DNA of 57,961 nt from Paenibacillus camelliae (GTDB lineage: Bacteria; Bacillota; Bacilli; Paenibacillales; Paenibacillaceae): assembly GCF_023715345.1 (NCBI RefSeq), contig NZ_JAMBNY010000024.1, positions 1-57,961 of the forward strand. Direction: 5' to 3'. The notes beneath the pieces are model-generated. The model did no database searches, had not been told where the DNA came from, and worked only from the letters and a program-made list of their open reading frames with translations. Position 1 is the first letter of the stretch. Each line of letters opens with the position of its first letter. The translations under genes were made by a program, and so were the position numbers. This document shows, piece by piece, positions 35,021-43,432 of the stretch.

Positions 35021-35464
35021 ATGAACGAGACTCATGCGAGAAGGCTGCTTAATAGCTACAAGCATTGGACGGGGAAAGAGCTGATTCCTATTGATTCCAA
35101 GCTTCCGCTATTAGAGCAGCTAGAGGAGTCGGCAGTTGTCATACTATCTCATGGCACAGAGCCTGATCCGATCTTGAATTACGGTAATGCCAAAGCTCTG
35201 TCTCTATGGGAAATGAGCAAGGAGCAATTTACAAAGACTCCATCCAGACTGACAGCTGAGCCGATGGAGCGTGAGCAGCGAGCTGAATTTTTTCGCAACG
35301 TGACCAGTAACGGCTATGTGGACAATTACACAGGTATTCGTATCTCCGCTACAGGGCGCAGGTTTTACATTAAGGAAGCTACTGTATGGAATGTGCTCGA
35401 CGAGCAAGGGCAATACTGTGGACAAGCAGCCGCCTTTCGTACGATTGAGCGAATTGAGTCTTAA
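35021..35464 (+). CDS. MEKHLA-domain protein
   Basis: A 147-residue small soluble protein with a PAS-like MEKHLA fold: SHGTEPDPILNYGNAKALSLWEMS (residues about 43-66), SRLTAEPMEREQRAEF and GIRISATGRRFYIKEATVWN. The function of single-domain MEKHLA proteins is unknown; they may bind small ligands. Start ATG 35021 follows AAGGAGGAGG. The DUF72 gene begins 12 bp downstream, so the two are co-transcribed. Confidence 0.88.
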   Translation: MNETHARRLLNSYKHWTGKELIPIDSKLPLLEQLEESAVVILSHGTEPDPILNYGNAKALSLWEMSKEQFTKTPSRLTAEPMEREQRAEFFRNVTSNGYVDNYTGIRISATGRRFYIKEATVWNVLDEQGQYCGQAAAFRTIERIES

Positions 35465-35476
35465 AGTGAGGGATGC

Positions 35477-36358
35477 ATGATGAGTATTGCTATTGGTCTT
35501 GGCGGATGGGGAGATCATGATGCGATCTATCCTACAGGATTGAAAAGCAGTGATCGACTTGCACACTACAGCAAGCATTTTCATATGGTTGAGATTGACA
35601 GTACGTTTTATGCGATTCAATCACCGGAGCGTATGGAAAAATGGATAGCTGACACGCCGCCTGAATTTAAATTTATAGTTAAAGCCTATCAAGGCATGAC
35701 TGGTCATCAGCGAGGCAGCCTAGGCATAGGCAATAAACGTGAGGAAATGTATGAGGCATTTCTTGCTATGCTGCGGCCGCTTATCGAGCAGGATCGACTC
35801 GCTACTGTATTGTTTCAATATCCACCTTGGTTTGATTGCATGACGAAGCATGTTATGGTGCTGCGAGCAACGAAGCAGCGAATGGGTGATATTCCGTGCG
35901 CACTGGAATTCCGTCATCAGAGCTGGTGGACGGAAGAGATGCGTGAAAAAACACTGCAGTTTATGCGCGATGAGGGCTGGATGCACAGTGTGTGTGATGA
36001 ACCACAAGCAGGAGAAGGAAGCATCCCTACTGTTGCTGAAGCAACGCACCCTAAGCTGACGATGGTCAGATTCCATGGACGCAATGAAGAGGGCTGGAAT
36101 GATACTGGCCACGAGAATTGGCGCGAGGTTCGTTATTTATACAATTATAGTGAGCAGGAGCTTAAGGAATGGATGCCACTGCTTAGTAAGCTCCAGTCGG
36201 AAAGCGAACAGATCTATATCGTGTTTAACAATAATTCAGGTGGACATGCTGCTAAAAATGCAAAGCAGCTGATGGTCATGCTTAGACAGCAAACGCCGGA
36301 TGGAAGGCATCCAATTGAGGCAATGCCAGATAAGCTAGAGCAGCTAGAGCTGTTTTAG
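35477..36358 (+). CDS. DUF72-family (YecE-like) protein
   Basis: A 293-residue DUF72 protein with a TIM-barrel-like fold. Characteristic segments are IGLGGWGDHD at the N-terminus, FHMVEIDSTFYAIQSPERMEKW, FKFIVKAYQGMTGH, FQYPPWF, ALEFRHQSWW, VCDEPQAG and the C-terminal YIVFNNNSGGHAAKNA. Members are widespread, with no established activity. ATG at 35477 and 35480 are both possible; the second is better spaced from the GAGGG. It is translated together with the MEKHLA gene and ends at a strong terminator. Confidence 0.92.
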   Translation: MMSIAIGLGGWGDHDAIYPTGLKSSDRLAHYSKHFHMVEIDSTFYAIQSPERMEKWIADTPPEFKFIVKAYQGMTGHQRGSLGIGNKREEMYEAFLAMLRPLIEQDRLATVLFQYPPWFDCMTKHVMVLRATKQRMGDIPCALEFRHQSWWTEEMREKTLQFMRDEGWMHSVCDEPQAGEGSIPTVAEATHPKLTMVRFHGRNEEGWNDTGHENWREVRYLYNYSEQELKEWMPLLSKLQSESEQIYIVFNNNSGGHAAKNAKQLMVMLRQQTPDGRHPIEAMPDKLEQLELF

Positions 36359-36414
36359 TAATGCATGGATAGTCACTGTTGTAGTACCTTAAGTAAGTTT
36401 GAATCCACACATAG

Positions 36415-36452
36415 AAAAGGGCTGAATGCATGAATTGCATTCAGCCCTTTTT
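36415..36452. terminator. Bidirectional terminator
   Basis: A perfect hairpin AAAAGGGCTGAATGCA / TGCATTCAGCCCTTTT with a 5-nt loop, lying between the convergent DUF72 and cheB genes. Confidence 0.92.
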
Positions 36453-36492
36453 GCTGGCATTTAACATACTATTAATGGTATATAAGAGCGAA

Positions 36493-37506
36493 TTAACACA
36501 GGTTTAATAGTGCGCTTTTCATCGCATCGAGAGAGACTTGCTTCTCGACGGCACCGATGTCATAGGCAGCTTTCGGCATACCATATACGACGGAGCTTTT
36601 TTCATCCTGACCAAGTGTTCTCGCCCCGACCTTCCGCATATTAAGCAATCCCTTCGCACCATCGTTTCCCATCCCAGTTAGCAGTATACCTACTGCATGC
36701 TTTCCTGCTGCATGTGCAACGGAATCGAACAGCACATCAACCGAAGGACAATGTCCATTAATCTTCTCGCCTGATCTGCATTCAACTCTGAAGCGCTGAC
36801 CGTATCGATGAACGGTCATCTGTTGATCGCCAGGCGCAATTAGTGCAGTACCAGGCTCAATAAAATCACCATTTTTGGCCTCGCGTACATTAATTGTACT
36901 CACTTGATTAAGACGATCAGCAAACATCGTGGAGAATACCGCAGGTATATGCTGTACAATAACAATACCTGGTAGTGTTGGCGGCAATGAGCTTAACACC
37001 GCGTGCAATGCTTCCGTCCCCCCTGTTGATGCTCCAATCGCAATAATGTCAATAGGGTTGCGTCCACTGATTTGCGGAGAGTGGGCAGCTTTATGTGCAG
37101 CCTTTCTAATTTGTTTAGATAATTCAAGTATAAATCGCTGCACATCGCCCTTCGTCGGTGCCCTCGGCTTGCTTAGAAAGGCAAAAGCTCCTGCCTGCAG
37201 CGCACGCTTGGCTAAATCCTCGCGTGACGATACTGCAATAATTGGCCTGGGAGCTTCTCTCATGACTTTAGCAATAAAATCGATACCGTTCATGCCAGGC
37301 ATTTCCATATCACAGGTTAGCACATCGGGATTAACGAATTTCATCTTTTGCCACGCGTCATATGGATCTCGTGCAGACGGGAGCGCTTCAATTAACGGAT
37401 CAAAGGAAATCCCTCTTGCAAGCGCTTCGCGAAAGACGAGAGAATCATCAATGATCAATACTTTAATTTTTTGATTGTAAACGATGTCTAGTCCTCCTCC
37501 GTCCAC
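36493..37506 (-). CDS. cheB: Protein-glutamate methylesterase CheB
   Basis: A CheB of about 330-337 residues. The receiver domain (residues about 14-130) has DD at 20-21 and the phospho-acceptor Asp66 in TCDMEMPG. The methylesterase domain has Ser160 (GASTGG), His186 (QHIP) and Asp282 (GMGNDG). CheB demethylates or deamidates receptors after phosphorylation by CheA. Start choice is unclear. The GTG at 37506, 2 bp after the cheR stop, has no ribosome site. A strong GGAGGAGG at 37493-37500 lies exactly 7 bases before an in-frame ATC at 37485, which gives a normal CheB N-terminus (IVYNQKIKVLIIDDS). It is the last gene of the che operon, which ends at a strong terminator. Confidence 0.95.
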   Translation of the reverse strand: MDGGGLDIVYNQKIKVLIIDDSLVFREALARGISFDPLIEALPSARDPYDAWQKMKFVNPDVLTCDMEMPGMNGIDFIAKVMREAPRPIIAVSSREDLAKRALQAGAFAFLSKPRAPTKGDVQRFILELSKQIRKAAHKAAHSPQISGRNPIDIIAIGASTGGTEALHAVLSSLPPTLPGIVIVQHIPAVFSTMFADRLNQVSTINVREAKNGDFIEPGTALIAPGDQQMTVHRYGQRFRVECRSGEKINGHCPSVDVLFDSVAHAAGKHAVGILLTGMGNDGAKGLLNMRKVGARTLGQDEKSSVVYGMPKAAYDIGAVEKQVSLDAMKSALLNLC

Positions 37507-37508
37507 AC

Positions 37509-38330
37509 TTATTCTTTTCGATAAACGGAAGGCATTACGTACTTATAGCCGTATTGATTCCGATCAAGTGCTTCTGAATGTCCGATAAACAGGTATCCAC
37601 CGGGCTCAGTAGCATCATAAAACTTTCGTATGATTGCATCCTTAGTCGGTCCGTCAAAATAGATCATTACATTTCTGCAAAAAATAGCATGAAACCTTCG
37701 TTTGAACGGATAGACAGGCTCCATAAGGTTGAATTTCCGAAAAATAATTTCTTTTTTTATTTTATCGGTCAAGCTAAAGCTCCCATCACTCGATTCATTA
37801 AAGTATTTCGTCTTCCACACAGCAGGGAGTGGAGCCACCCATTCTGCAGGGTAGCTCCCAGTGATCGCCTTATGTAGAGCCTTTGTCGATATATCTGTTG
37901 CTAGCAGGCTTGTGTCCCAGCCTAACTTATGACTTCCGAAAAATTCATCAATAATCATCGCGATGGTATAAGGCTCTTCGCCAGTCGAGCAGCCTGCACA
38001 CCATATACGCAAATCACGATCGTTAAGCTGCTTCACTAATGTTGGCAGAACCACATCACGCAAAAAGTGAAAGTGATTGGCCTCGCGCATGAAAAAGGTA
38101 TGGTTTGTTGAAATGCTATTGATAAGCTCCGTAGCTGCTTGGCCTGATCGATCAGCCAGCAAATACTCGTAATATTCAGAGTAGTTGTGAAGCTGGTGTG
38201 CATGTAGCTGCTGCTGTAGTCTACCTACTAGCAGCGCTTTCTTCTCCGCCTTCAGATGAATACCGTAGTTTCGATGAATGTATGCCGCAAGCTGTTGAAA
38301 CTCTTGCTCTGTAATCGTTAACGGAATCAA
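37509..38330 (-). CDS. cheR: Chemotaxis protein methyltransferase CheR
   Basis: A 273-residue SAM-dependent CheR. The all-helical N-terminal domain (about residues 1-75) is followed by the methyltransferase domain, with the SAM-binding IWCAGCSTGEEPYTIAM (about 109-125), ATDISTKAL and FCRNVMIYF, then FIGHSE near the end. It has no C-terminal TPR extension. Translation starts at TTG 38330, overlapping the mcp stop (TTGA), with AAGGAG 11 bases upstream. It methylates receptor glutamates, opposing CheB, which is encoded next. Confidence 0.96.
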   Translation of the reverse strand: MIPLTITEQEFQQLAAYIHRNYGIHLKAEKKALLVGRLQQQLHAHQLHNYSEYYEYLLADRSGQAATELINSISTNHTFFMREANHFHFLRDVVLPTLVKQLNDRDLRIWCAGCSTGEEPYTIAMIIDEFFGSHKLGWDTSLLATDISTKALHKAITGSYPAEWVAPLPAVWKTKYFNESSDGSFSLTDKIKKEIIFRKFNLMEPVYPFKRRFHAIFCRNVMIYFDGPTKDAIIRKFYDATEPGGYLFIGHSEALDRNQYGYKYVMPSVYRKE

Positions 38331-40033
38331 TATTTTCCGAACTCCTTATCGCTAAAAGCAGAAGTATCTAGGCCAGCTGCAGCTTCTGCAAATTGATCGT
38401 CGACAGAGCTTGGTTTATTCGTAATTTTGGAAGCATGGCTGTTATACGCATTCGAGCTATAATAATTATCGTTATATGACGTTAGCTTATGTCTTAGCTT
38501 GAAGCGACTCACTTGATCCTTAAGCATTTGCGCTTGTCCAGTAAGCTCCTCGCTGGCAGCAGCACTTTCTTCAGAGGTAGCAGAGTTCATCTGTATAACT
38601 TGAGAAACCTGAAGCAGGCCTTGGTTGATTTGTGATACTGCTACAGATTGCTCAGAAGAAGAATCTGCTGTCTCTCTTGCGAGCTCCGAGATCGTTGTAA
38701 TATCTGTAACAATTTCATTGAGAGCGGTGGCTGTCTCATTAGCGATCTTCATACCACCATCGACCTTACGGATAGAGCCTTCGATCATCTCAGTTGTTTC
38801 CTTTGCGGCATTAGCAGAACGGGCTGCCAGATTGCGAACCTCCTCGGCAACAACAGCAAAGCCTTTGCCATGCTGACCAGCTCTAGCGGCTTCGACAGCT
38901 GCATTAAGCGCTAGTATATTTGTTTGGAAAGCTATTTCATCGATGACCTTAATAATTTTAGAGATGCTTGCTGATGAAGTATTAATATCATCCATCGCTA
39001 CAAGCATTTCCTTCATACGTTCATTGCCCTTAAGCGCATTGTCTCTTGCTTTTAATGTAGTGTCGGTCGAATGCATTGCATTGTCAGCATTCTGCTTAAT
39101 TTTTGTAGATATTTCTTCAAGCGAGACAGTAAGCTGCTCAACCGAGCTTGCTTGTTCGGTAGCACCCTGTGAAAGCAATACACTAGACTCAGACATTTGC
39201 TTCGCACCAGATGTCACTTGATCAGCAGCTGCAGTAATATTGGACATAATCTCGTTGAGGTTGTCTGACATTTTACTGAAGGCTTCCGCTAGCTGTCCGA
39301 TTTCATCATGGGATTCAACTGCTACGTTCACATCTAGGTTACCGTCAGCAATGCGATTTGCGGTGTCAACCAGTTGGTTAACCGGACGACTAATGGAGCG
39401 TGAGATGAATATACCTAGAGCGATAGCTGCAAGCATAGCAGCAATAATAATAACAACCATAATTACCATTGTATTTTTTGATAATTCAGTCATCTCGTTA
39501 TCAATATTTTTACCGTTCGTCACCTTGTCGCGGAATACTGTTTCGATTGCAACATCGGTTTTATCTGATATATCCTGTGCATCATTCATGACTTGTATGG
39601 CTTTGTCTAGCTGACCACTCATCGTTAATTCAATAGCTTGGTCACGTGCTGCAATATATTGCTCAACATAAGTAATTAAGTCTGTATAGTTTTTCATCAT
39701 ATGATCGAACTGAATCGTACTTTGAAAGACTTCCAAGTCTTCATTCATTAGCGCATCGTTAGCTGCTATTTCTCGCTTATATTCTTCCTGCAATGCTCGG
39801 TCATCAGTTAGCATCATTGATCTTAATAGCGCACGGTTTTTGTGGAAATAGTTACCGACCATCCCGATTTCCTCAAGTGGTAATCCGTAGTTCTTGTACA
39901 TTTCGGTGTAGTTTTTGTCGATATTATTCAAATTAACTATACCAATAACGCCTACAATTCCCGCCAGCATGGAAATGATGACGAATGAGCTAATCAGCTT
40001 TTTGCTTAACTTCATATTGTAAAACCATTTCAT
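38327..40033 (-). CDS. Methyl-accepting chemotaxis protein (4HB-type sensor)
   Basis: A 568-residue transmembrane receptor. TM1 is at about residues 12-32; the extracytoplasmic part (about 33-188) resembles the four-helix-bundle 4HB_MCP family; TM2 is at about 190-212 (MVIMVVIIIAAMLAAIALGI). HAMP (about 213-265) and the long cytoplasmic coiled coil follow. The conserved tip is FQTNILALNAAVEAARAGQH, followed by GKGFAVVAEEVRNLA. The C-terminus ends FSDKEFGKY, without a CheR/CheB-tethering pentapeptide. Its place between cheW and cheR makes it the dedicated receptor of this operon. The ligand is unknown. Confidence 0.95.
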   Translation of the reverse strand: MKWFYNMKLSKKLISSFVIISMLAGIVGVIGIVNLNNIDKNYTEMYKNYGLPLEEIGMVGNYFHKNRALLRSMMLTDDRALQEEYKREIAANDALMNEDLEVFQSTIQFDHMMKNYTDLITYVEQYIAARDQAIELTMSGQLDKAIQVMNDAQDISDKTDVAIETVFRDKVTNGKNIDNEMTELSKNTMVIMVVIIIAAMLAAIALGIFISRSISRPVNQLVDTANRIADGNLDVNVAVESHDEIGQLAEAFSKMSDNLNEIMSNITAAADQVTSGAKQMSESSVLLSQGATEQASSVEQLTVSLEEISTKIKQNADNAMHSTDTTLKARDNALKGNERMKEMLVAMDDINTSSASISKIIKVIDEIAFQTNILALNAAVEAARAGQHGKGFAVVAEEVRNLAARSANAAKETTEMIEGSIRKVDGGMKIANETATALNEIVTDITTISELARETADSSSEQSVAVSQINQGLLQVSQVIQMNSATSEESAAASEELTGQAQMLKDQVSRFKLRHKLTSYNDNYYSSNAYNSHASKITNKPSSVDDQFAEAAAGLDTSAFSDKEFGKY

Positions 40034-40050
40034 GTTCGTTTCCTCCGATG

Positions 40051-40557
40051 TTAGTTAAGGTTTGCGAGCTTTTCAGTCTCGTCTTCATTAATTAGCTTTC
40101 TGCAATTAAGCAGCAGCTTTACTTCTTCGCCTGCTTTACCTATCCCTTGTATGTATCGATTCGTCATTTTTGTATATTCTGGCGGTTGTACAATTTCTGT
40201 ATCAGGGATAGATAACACCTCAGATACGCTATCGATAATGAGGCCGATCGCAGTATCTTCAACAGCGATTACAATAATACAGGTTCTATCGTTATATTCA
40301 CGAAATTGTTTTTTGAACCGCAGCCTGACGTCCATAACAGGAATGATCTTTCCTCGCAAATTAATAATGCCGCGAATATATTCAGGCAACTCAGGAACGT
40401 CGGTTATGGGCTGAATTCCAATAATTTCGGTGACGTAACGAATCTCAATGCCATACGATTCATTGCCCAGCGTGAAAGTAAGGTATTTATCTTTTTGTTC
40501 GTCCTCTTCCTCGCTGAACGTGTTCAATGAAGCTTGATCCATGCTGTAATCCTCCAT
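40051..40557 (-). CDS. cheW: Chemotaxis adaptor CheW
   Basis: A 168-residue CheW-domain protein with an acidic N-terminal tail (EEEDEQKDK). The core motifs are YGIEIRYVTEIIG, VPELPEYIRGIINLRGKIIPVMDVRLRF (about residues 53-80) and GLIIDSVSEVLSIP. It couples the receptor to CheA. It starts 6 bp after cheA, and the mcp gene starts 17 bp after it. Confidence 0.96.
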   Translation of the reverse strand: MEDYSMDQASLNTFSEEEDEQKDKYLTFTLGNESYGIEIRYVTEIIGIQPITDVPELPEYIRGIINLRGKIIPVMDVRLRFKKQFREYNDRTCIIVIAVEDTAIGLIIDSVSEVLSIPDTEIVQPPEYTKMTNRYIQGIGKAGEEVKLLLNCRKLINEDETEKLANLN

Positions 40558-40563
40558 TCATTA

Positions 40564-42693
40564 TCAATTGCTGTTGATGCTTGATACGTGGCTTGAGCTC
40601 ATCACCTCAGCTATATTAAGAATAAGGCTAATGCTTCCATCACCAAGCAGAGTGCAGCCTGATAAGTCGTTGATGTTGCGGTTAAGCTTTCGGAAGTAAG
40701 GGGGTAAAGGCTTAATCACGACCTGCTGCTGCCCAATGAGTTCATCGACAAACAGGCAAAGGCTTTTGTCATCTTGCTCAATCATAATTAAAATACCTTG
40801 CGTATAGTCAGTATCCTTATCCGAAACATGATGGAATCGCTCATGTAATGATACGATAGAGTAAATCTCGCCACGAACCATCACCATACGATTGCCACTT
40901 GGATCAGTGATAAGATCCTTAGGCTGAGGACGGAAGGACTCCTTGATCGATGTAGTAGGCAGCGTATAGTGTGCAGAGCCAACACGTACATTCATGCCGT
41001 CAATGATGGCTAGTGTTAGAGGAATCTTCATCGTTACTGTTGTACCCTCACCAGGCACGCTATCAACGTAAATGGTACCGCCGACCTCTCCAATATTGCT
41101 TGCTACAACATCCATACCGACACCTCTACCACTGAATTCAGTGATCTGCTCCTTCGTTGATAGACCAGGATGAAAGATGAGATTATATGCATCTCGATCG
41201 GATATCTCGCTATCCTCTGCAGTAAGCAGTCCATTACTGATAGCTTTTGCAATAATTTTGTCACGATTTAACCCTTTTCCGTCATCCTTCACCATGACAA
41301 GGACGTCACTACCGATATTTTTTGCTTCTAGTGTGACGGTTCCGTTAGCCGATTTACCGCTAGCTTGTCTTTCTTGGGCCGATTCAATGCCATGGTCTAT
41401 AGCATTTCGCACCAAATGCATGAGTGGGTCCGATATATGATCGATGACGGTTTTGTCTATTTCTGTCTCATCACCTATTAATATAAACTCTATATCCTTG
41501 TTTAGCTTGCGAGACATATCACGCGACACACGCCGCATTTTAAGGAAGGTAGCTGTTAAAGGTATCATTCGAATAGACATAACGGTGTCTTGCAGCTCAC
41601 CCGTTATTTTGCGTAATTGTCCGGATGCTTTGAAGAGCTGTGAGTCGCCGTTATGCTGTGTATCATCTAAGCTAGTGAACATCGCTTCGGCGATAACAAG
41701 CTCACCTACTAAATCCATAAGACGATCTAGCTTTTCGACATGTACACTAATCATCTGGGAATGTGACGAGCTTTTGCTATTAGCTGATAATGTCTTCTGG
41801 ACATCAGTCTGCGTACTATTATGCTGAGTGGAAGCTAAGCTCTGATTAGAGTTAATCGTTTCAGTAGCAGCCGGCTCAAGCAGTGCATCATTTAGCTCAA
41901 CTGACATATCGGGAAACTCTTCAATGAAGCCTTCATCGGCAAGCTGTTCACCTAACCAAGCATCAACGGCATGCAGCTCTAAAGTGTCCAAGTAAGAGGT
42001 TTTCATTAATAACTCATGCATTTGTTCATATTGGAGCGTGGATTCTATCATAAGATGAAAGCCGCGGTCTTTAATTAGTTGAATACTATTTTCAGAATCT
42101 TCAATCAATTCAACTGGTTCATGGTAACAGCGTGTTGATGCTTCTGCTAATTGGTGTACTAGTTGAAATGCTCGGATGTTCTCCATCTCGCAATCCTTAT
42201 AGAAATATATGATTGCGTGATAGACGTAAAGCGGTTCATTGTCATGATGAATAATTGGTGTCGTAGCCTCACTTGGCGCATCTAGGCTGGTGGCAAGAAA
42301 TTGCTGAATCTGATGTATGAGAGAGGTAGCAGAACCGTCAGCAGGTTCTCCGTTGGAAATTTTCCCAATCTCATCCTTGAAGAAATCTACGCTTTGTAGA
42401 ACAACATCGGATAACGACTTAAAATCAACTGCAATTGGCTTGTCTTCTCTCAAATGATGAAACAAATCTTCAATAGCATGTGCTGCTTCAGCAATTTGCA
42501 TATATTGCATCATTGAGGACGAGCCCTTTAATGTGTGCATGTTGCGGAAAATTTGGTTGATAGATTCAGCGGAGAAGCAATTCGCTAATTCACAGTCTAG
42601 AATAACGGCTTCTGTTTGTTCGATCATTTGATTGGATTCAAATATGTACATTTCCAGTATTGGATCAGAATCGTTCATTATGCAAAGGATCAT
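40564..42693 (-). CDS. cheA: Chemotaxis histidine kinase CheA
   Basis: A 709-residue CheA. The P1 Hpt domain (about residues 6-110) has phospho-acceptor His53 in NMHTLKGSSS. A ferredoxin-like P2 response-regulator-docking region (about 150-250) is followed by a linker, the P3 dimerisation helices (about 312-375), the P4 kinase domain with LVRNAIDHGIES (N box), DDGKGL (G1) and FSGRGVGMDVV (G2), and the P5 CheW-like domain (about 560-700). The first ATG directly abuts GAGAGG, and an in-frame ATG lies five codons in, so the exact start is uncertain. It is the first gene of the che operon. A P2 domain implies a CheY, but none is encoded here. Confidence 0.96.
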   Translation of the reverse strand: MILCIMNDSDPILEMYIFESNQMIEQTEAVILDCELANCFSAESINQIFRNMHTLKGSSSMMQYMQIAEAAHAIEDLFHHLREDKPIAVDFKSLSDVVLQSVDFFKDEIGKISNGEPADGSATSLIHQIQQFLATSLDAPSEATTPIIHHDNEPLYVYHAIIYFYKDCEMENIRAFQLVHQLAEASTRCYHEPVELIEDSENSIQLIKDRGFHLMIESTLQYEQMHELLMKTSYLDTLELHAVDAWLGEQLADEGFIEEFPDMSVELNDALLEPAATETINSNQSLASTQHNSTQTDVQKTLSANSKSSSHSQMISVHVEKLDRLMDLVGELVIAEAMFTSLDDTQHNGDSQLFKASGQLRKITGELQDTVMSIRMIPLTATFLKMRRVSRDMSRKLNKDIEFILIGDETEIDKTVIDHISDPLMHLVRNAIDHGIESAQERQASGKSANGTVTLEAKNIGSDVLVMVKDDGKGLNRDKIIAKAISNGLLTAEDSEISDRDAYNLIFHPGLSTKEQITEFSGRGVGMDVVASNIGEVGGTIYVDSVPGEGTTVTMKIPLTLAIIDGMNVRVGSAHYTLPTTSIKESFRPQPKDLITDPSGNRMVMVRGEIYSIVSLHERFHHVSDKDTDYTQGILIMIEQDDKSLCLFVDELIGQQQVVIKPLPPYFRKLNRNINDLSGCTLLGDGSISLILNIAEVMSSSHVSSINSN

Positions 42694-42746
42694 CCTCTCA
42701 TGATGTGGTTCTTATTAACTATCATTAATACTAAAGTCCTAATCAA

Positions 42747-42775
42747 TTGCCAAATCGTGGAATGCTGGCTATAAT
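42747..42775 (+). promoter_or_regulatory. Promoter of the XRE regulator gene
   Basis: TTGCCA (42747-42752), a 17-nt spacer and a perfect TATAAT (42770-42775), pointing right. Predicted start is near 42782, with a leader of about 110 nt to the XRE gene. Confidence 0.75.
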
Positions 42776-42786
42776 TAGAAAATAGA

Positions 42787-42810
42787 ATACGTAGGTCATT
42801 ATATACGTAT
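42787..42810. promoter_or_regulatory. Candidate XRE operator: ATACGTA repeats
   Basis: ATACGTA occurs at 42787-42793 and within ATACGTAT at 42803-42810, 16 bp apart, with a looser TTTACG and CGTAAT pair further right (about 42811-42843). The sites cover the predicted start points of both the xre and che promoters and the che -10 to -35 spacer. This is where an autoregulating XRE repressor could control both transcripts. Confidence 0.45.
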
Positions 42811-42826
42811 TTACGAAAAATGACAA
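42798..42826 (-). promoter_or_regulatory. Promoter of the che operon
   Basis: Read on the minus strand: TTGTCA (42826-42821), a 17-nt spacer and TATAAT (42803-42798), pointing left toward cheA with a predicted start near 42791. It faces the xre promoter; the two predicted start points are about 10 bp apart. Confidence 0.75.
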
Positions 42827-42891
42827 TCATATTTATTCGTAATAACGAAAGAAAATTTGTTGAAATATGCGTAAATAGGGGGGGATAGAAG

Positions 42892-43320
42892 ATCAAATCG
42901 ATAAAACAGCGTCTTAAAGAGCTTCGTAAAAAAGAGGGACTTACGATGCAGCAGTTCGCTGATAAAATTCAGGTATCAGTGGGTAATGTAGGGGATTGGG
43001 AAAGTGAAAAACGCACTTCAGTGCCTGGAGCAAGCACGCTTGTCGCCATTGCTAATACTTTTAATGTTTCTTTAGATTGGTTGTTACTAGGTAAAATGAA
43101 TCATGATAACGATTTGTCTAGGTCTGAAGTTTCGGATTCAACACCATTGAAGTCATTAGATCATTATCTTGCCGCTACCTCAGATGAAGATATACGCAAG
43201 CTGATGGAAGCAGCGGTAGCTTTACCGCGCTCTGATTTGCAGATGCTAAATATGATTGCCCTCCATTTGATAGAAAAGAAGCAATCGGATGTTATGGAAC
43301 AATCCTATAAGGCTAATTAA
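42892..43320 (+). CDS. XRE-family transcriptional regulator
   Basis: About 142 residues. An N-terminal HTH_XRE domain (about residues 1-65: IKQRLKELRKKEGLT, MQQFADKIQVSVGNVGDWE, LVAIANTFNVSLDWLLLG) is followed by a helical C-terminal region of unknown fold. The first canonical start codon is ATG 42946, which would remove the whole first helix. The coding signal clearly continues upstream, but an in-frame TAG at 42886 limits it to ATC 42892. That ATC lies 7 bases after a GGGGGGG ribosome site. I therefore give 42892 as the start. A GAGGGA before 42946 leaves that alternative open. Its promoter overlaps the divergently transcribed che operon control region, which it may regulate. Confidence 0.75.
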   Translation: MKSIKQRLKELRKKEGLTMQQFADKIQVSVGNVGDWESEKRTSVPGASTLVAIANTFNVSLDWLLLGKMNHDNDLSRSEVSDSTPLKSLDHYLAATSDEDIRKLMEAAVALPRSDLQMLNMIALHLIEKKQSDVMEQSYKAN

Positions 43321-43381
43321 ATGAATTCTTTAATATAAAGAAATATGCGATTTGCTGCATGATTATAGTGAGTGTCATAAT

Positions 43382-43432
43382 AAGCTGCATTATGAGCGGT
43401 TAACAGCTAGCCGTAATAGTGCAGCTTTTTTA
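43382..43432 (+). terminator. Terminator of the XRE gene
   Basis: AAGCTGCATTAT...CGG pairs with CCG-TAATAGTGCAGCTT with minor bulges, followed by TTTTTTAT. The remaining 43433-43672 is AT-rich leader of thrC; a possible extended -10 (TGGTAAAAT, 43615-43623) is the only feature seen, with no T-box recognised. Confidence 0.8.

Noticed and set aside
36929..37474. 181-residue + strand ORF opposite cheB
   Set aside because: Antisense shadow caused by codon bias; CheB catalytic residues are intact on the minus strand.
38625..39614. Several + strand ORFs opposite the receptor gene
   Set aside because: They are antisense shadows of the MCP coiled coil, whose family signatures are unambiguous on the minus strand.
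42690..42896. 68-residue minus-strand ORF upstream of cheA
   Set aside because: It runs through the promoter/operator region, has AT-rich low-complexity composition and no ribosome site.
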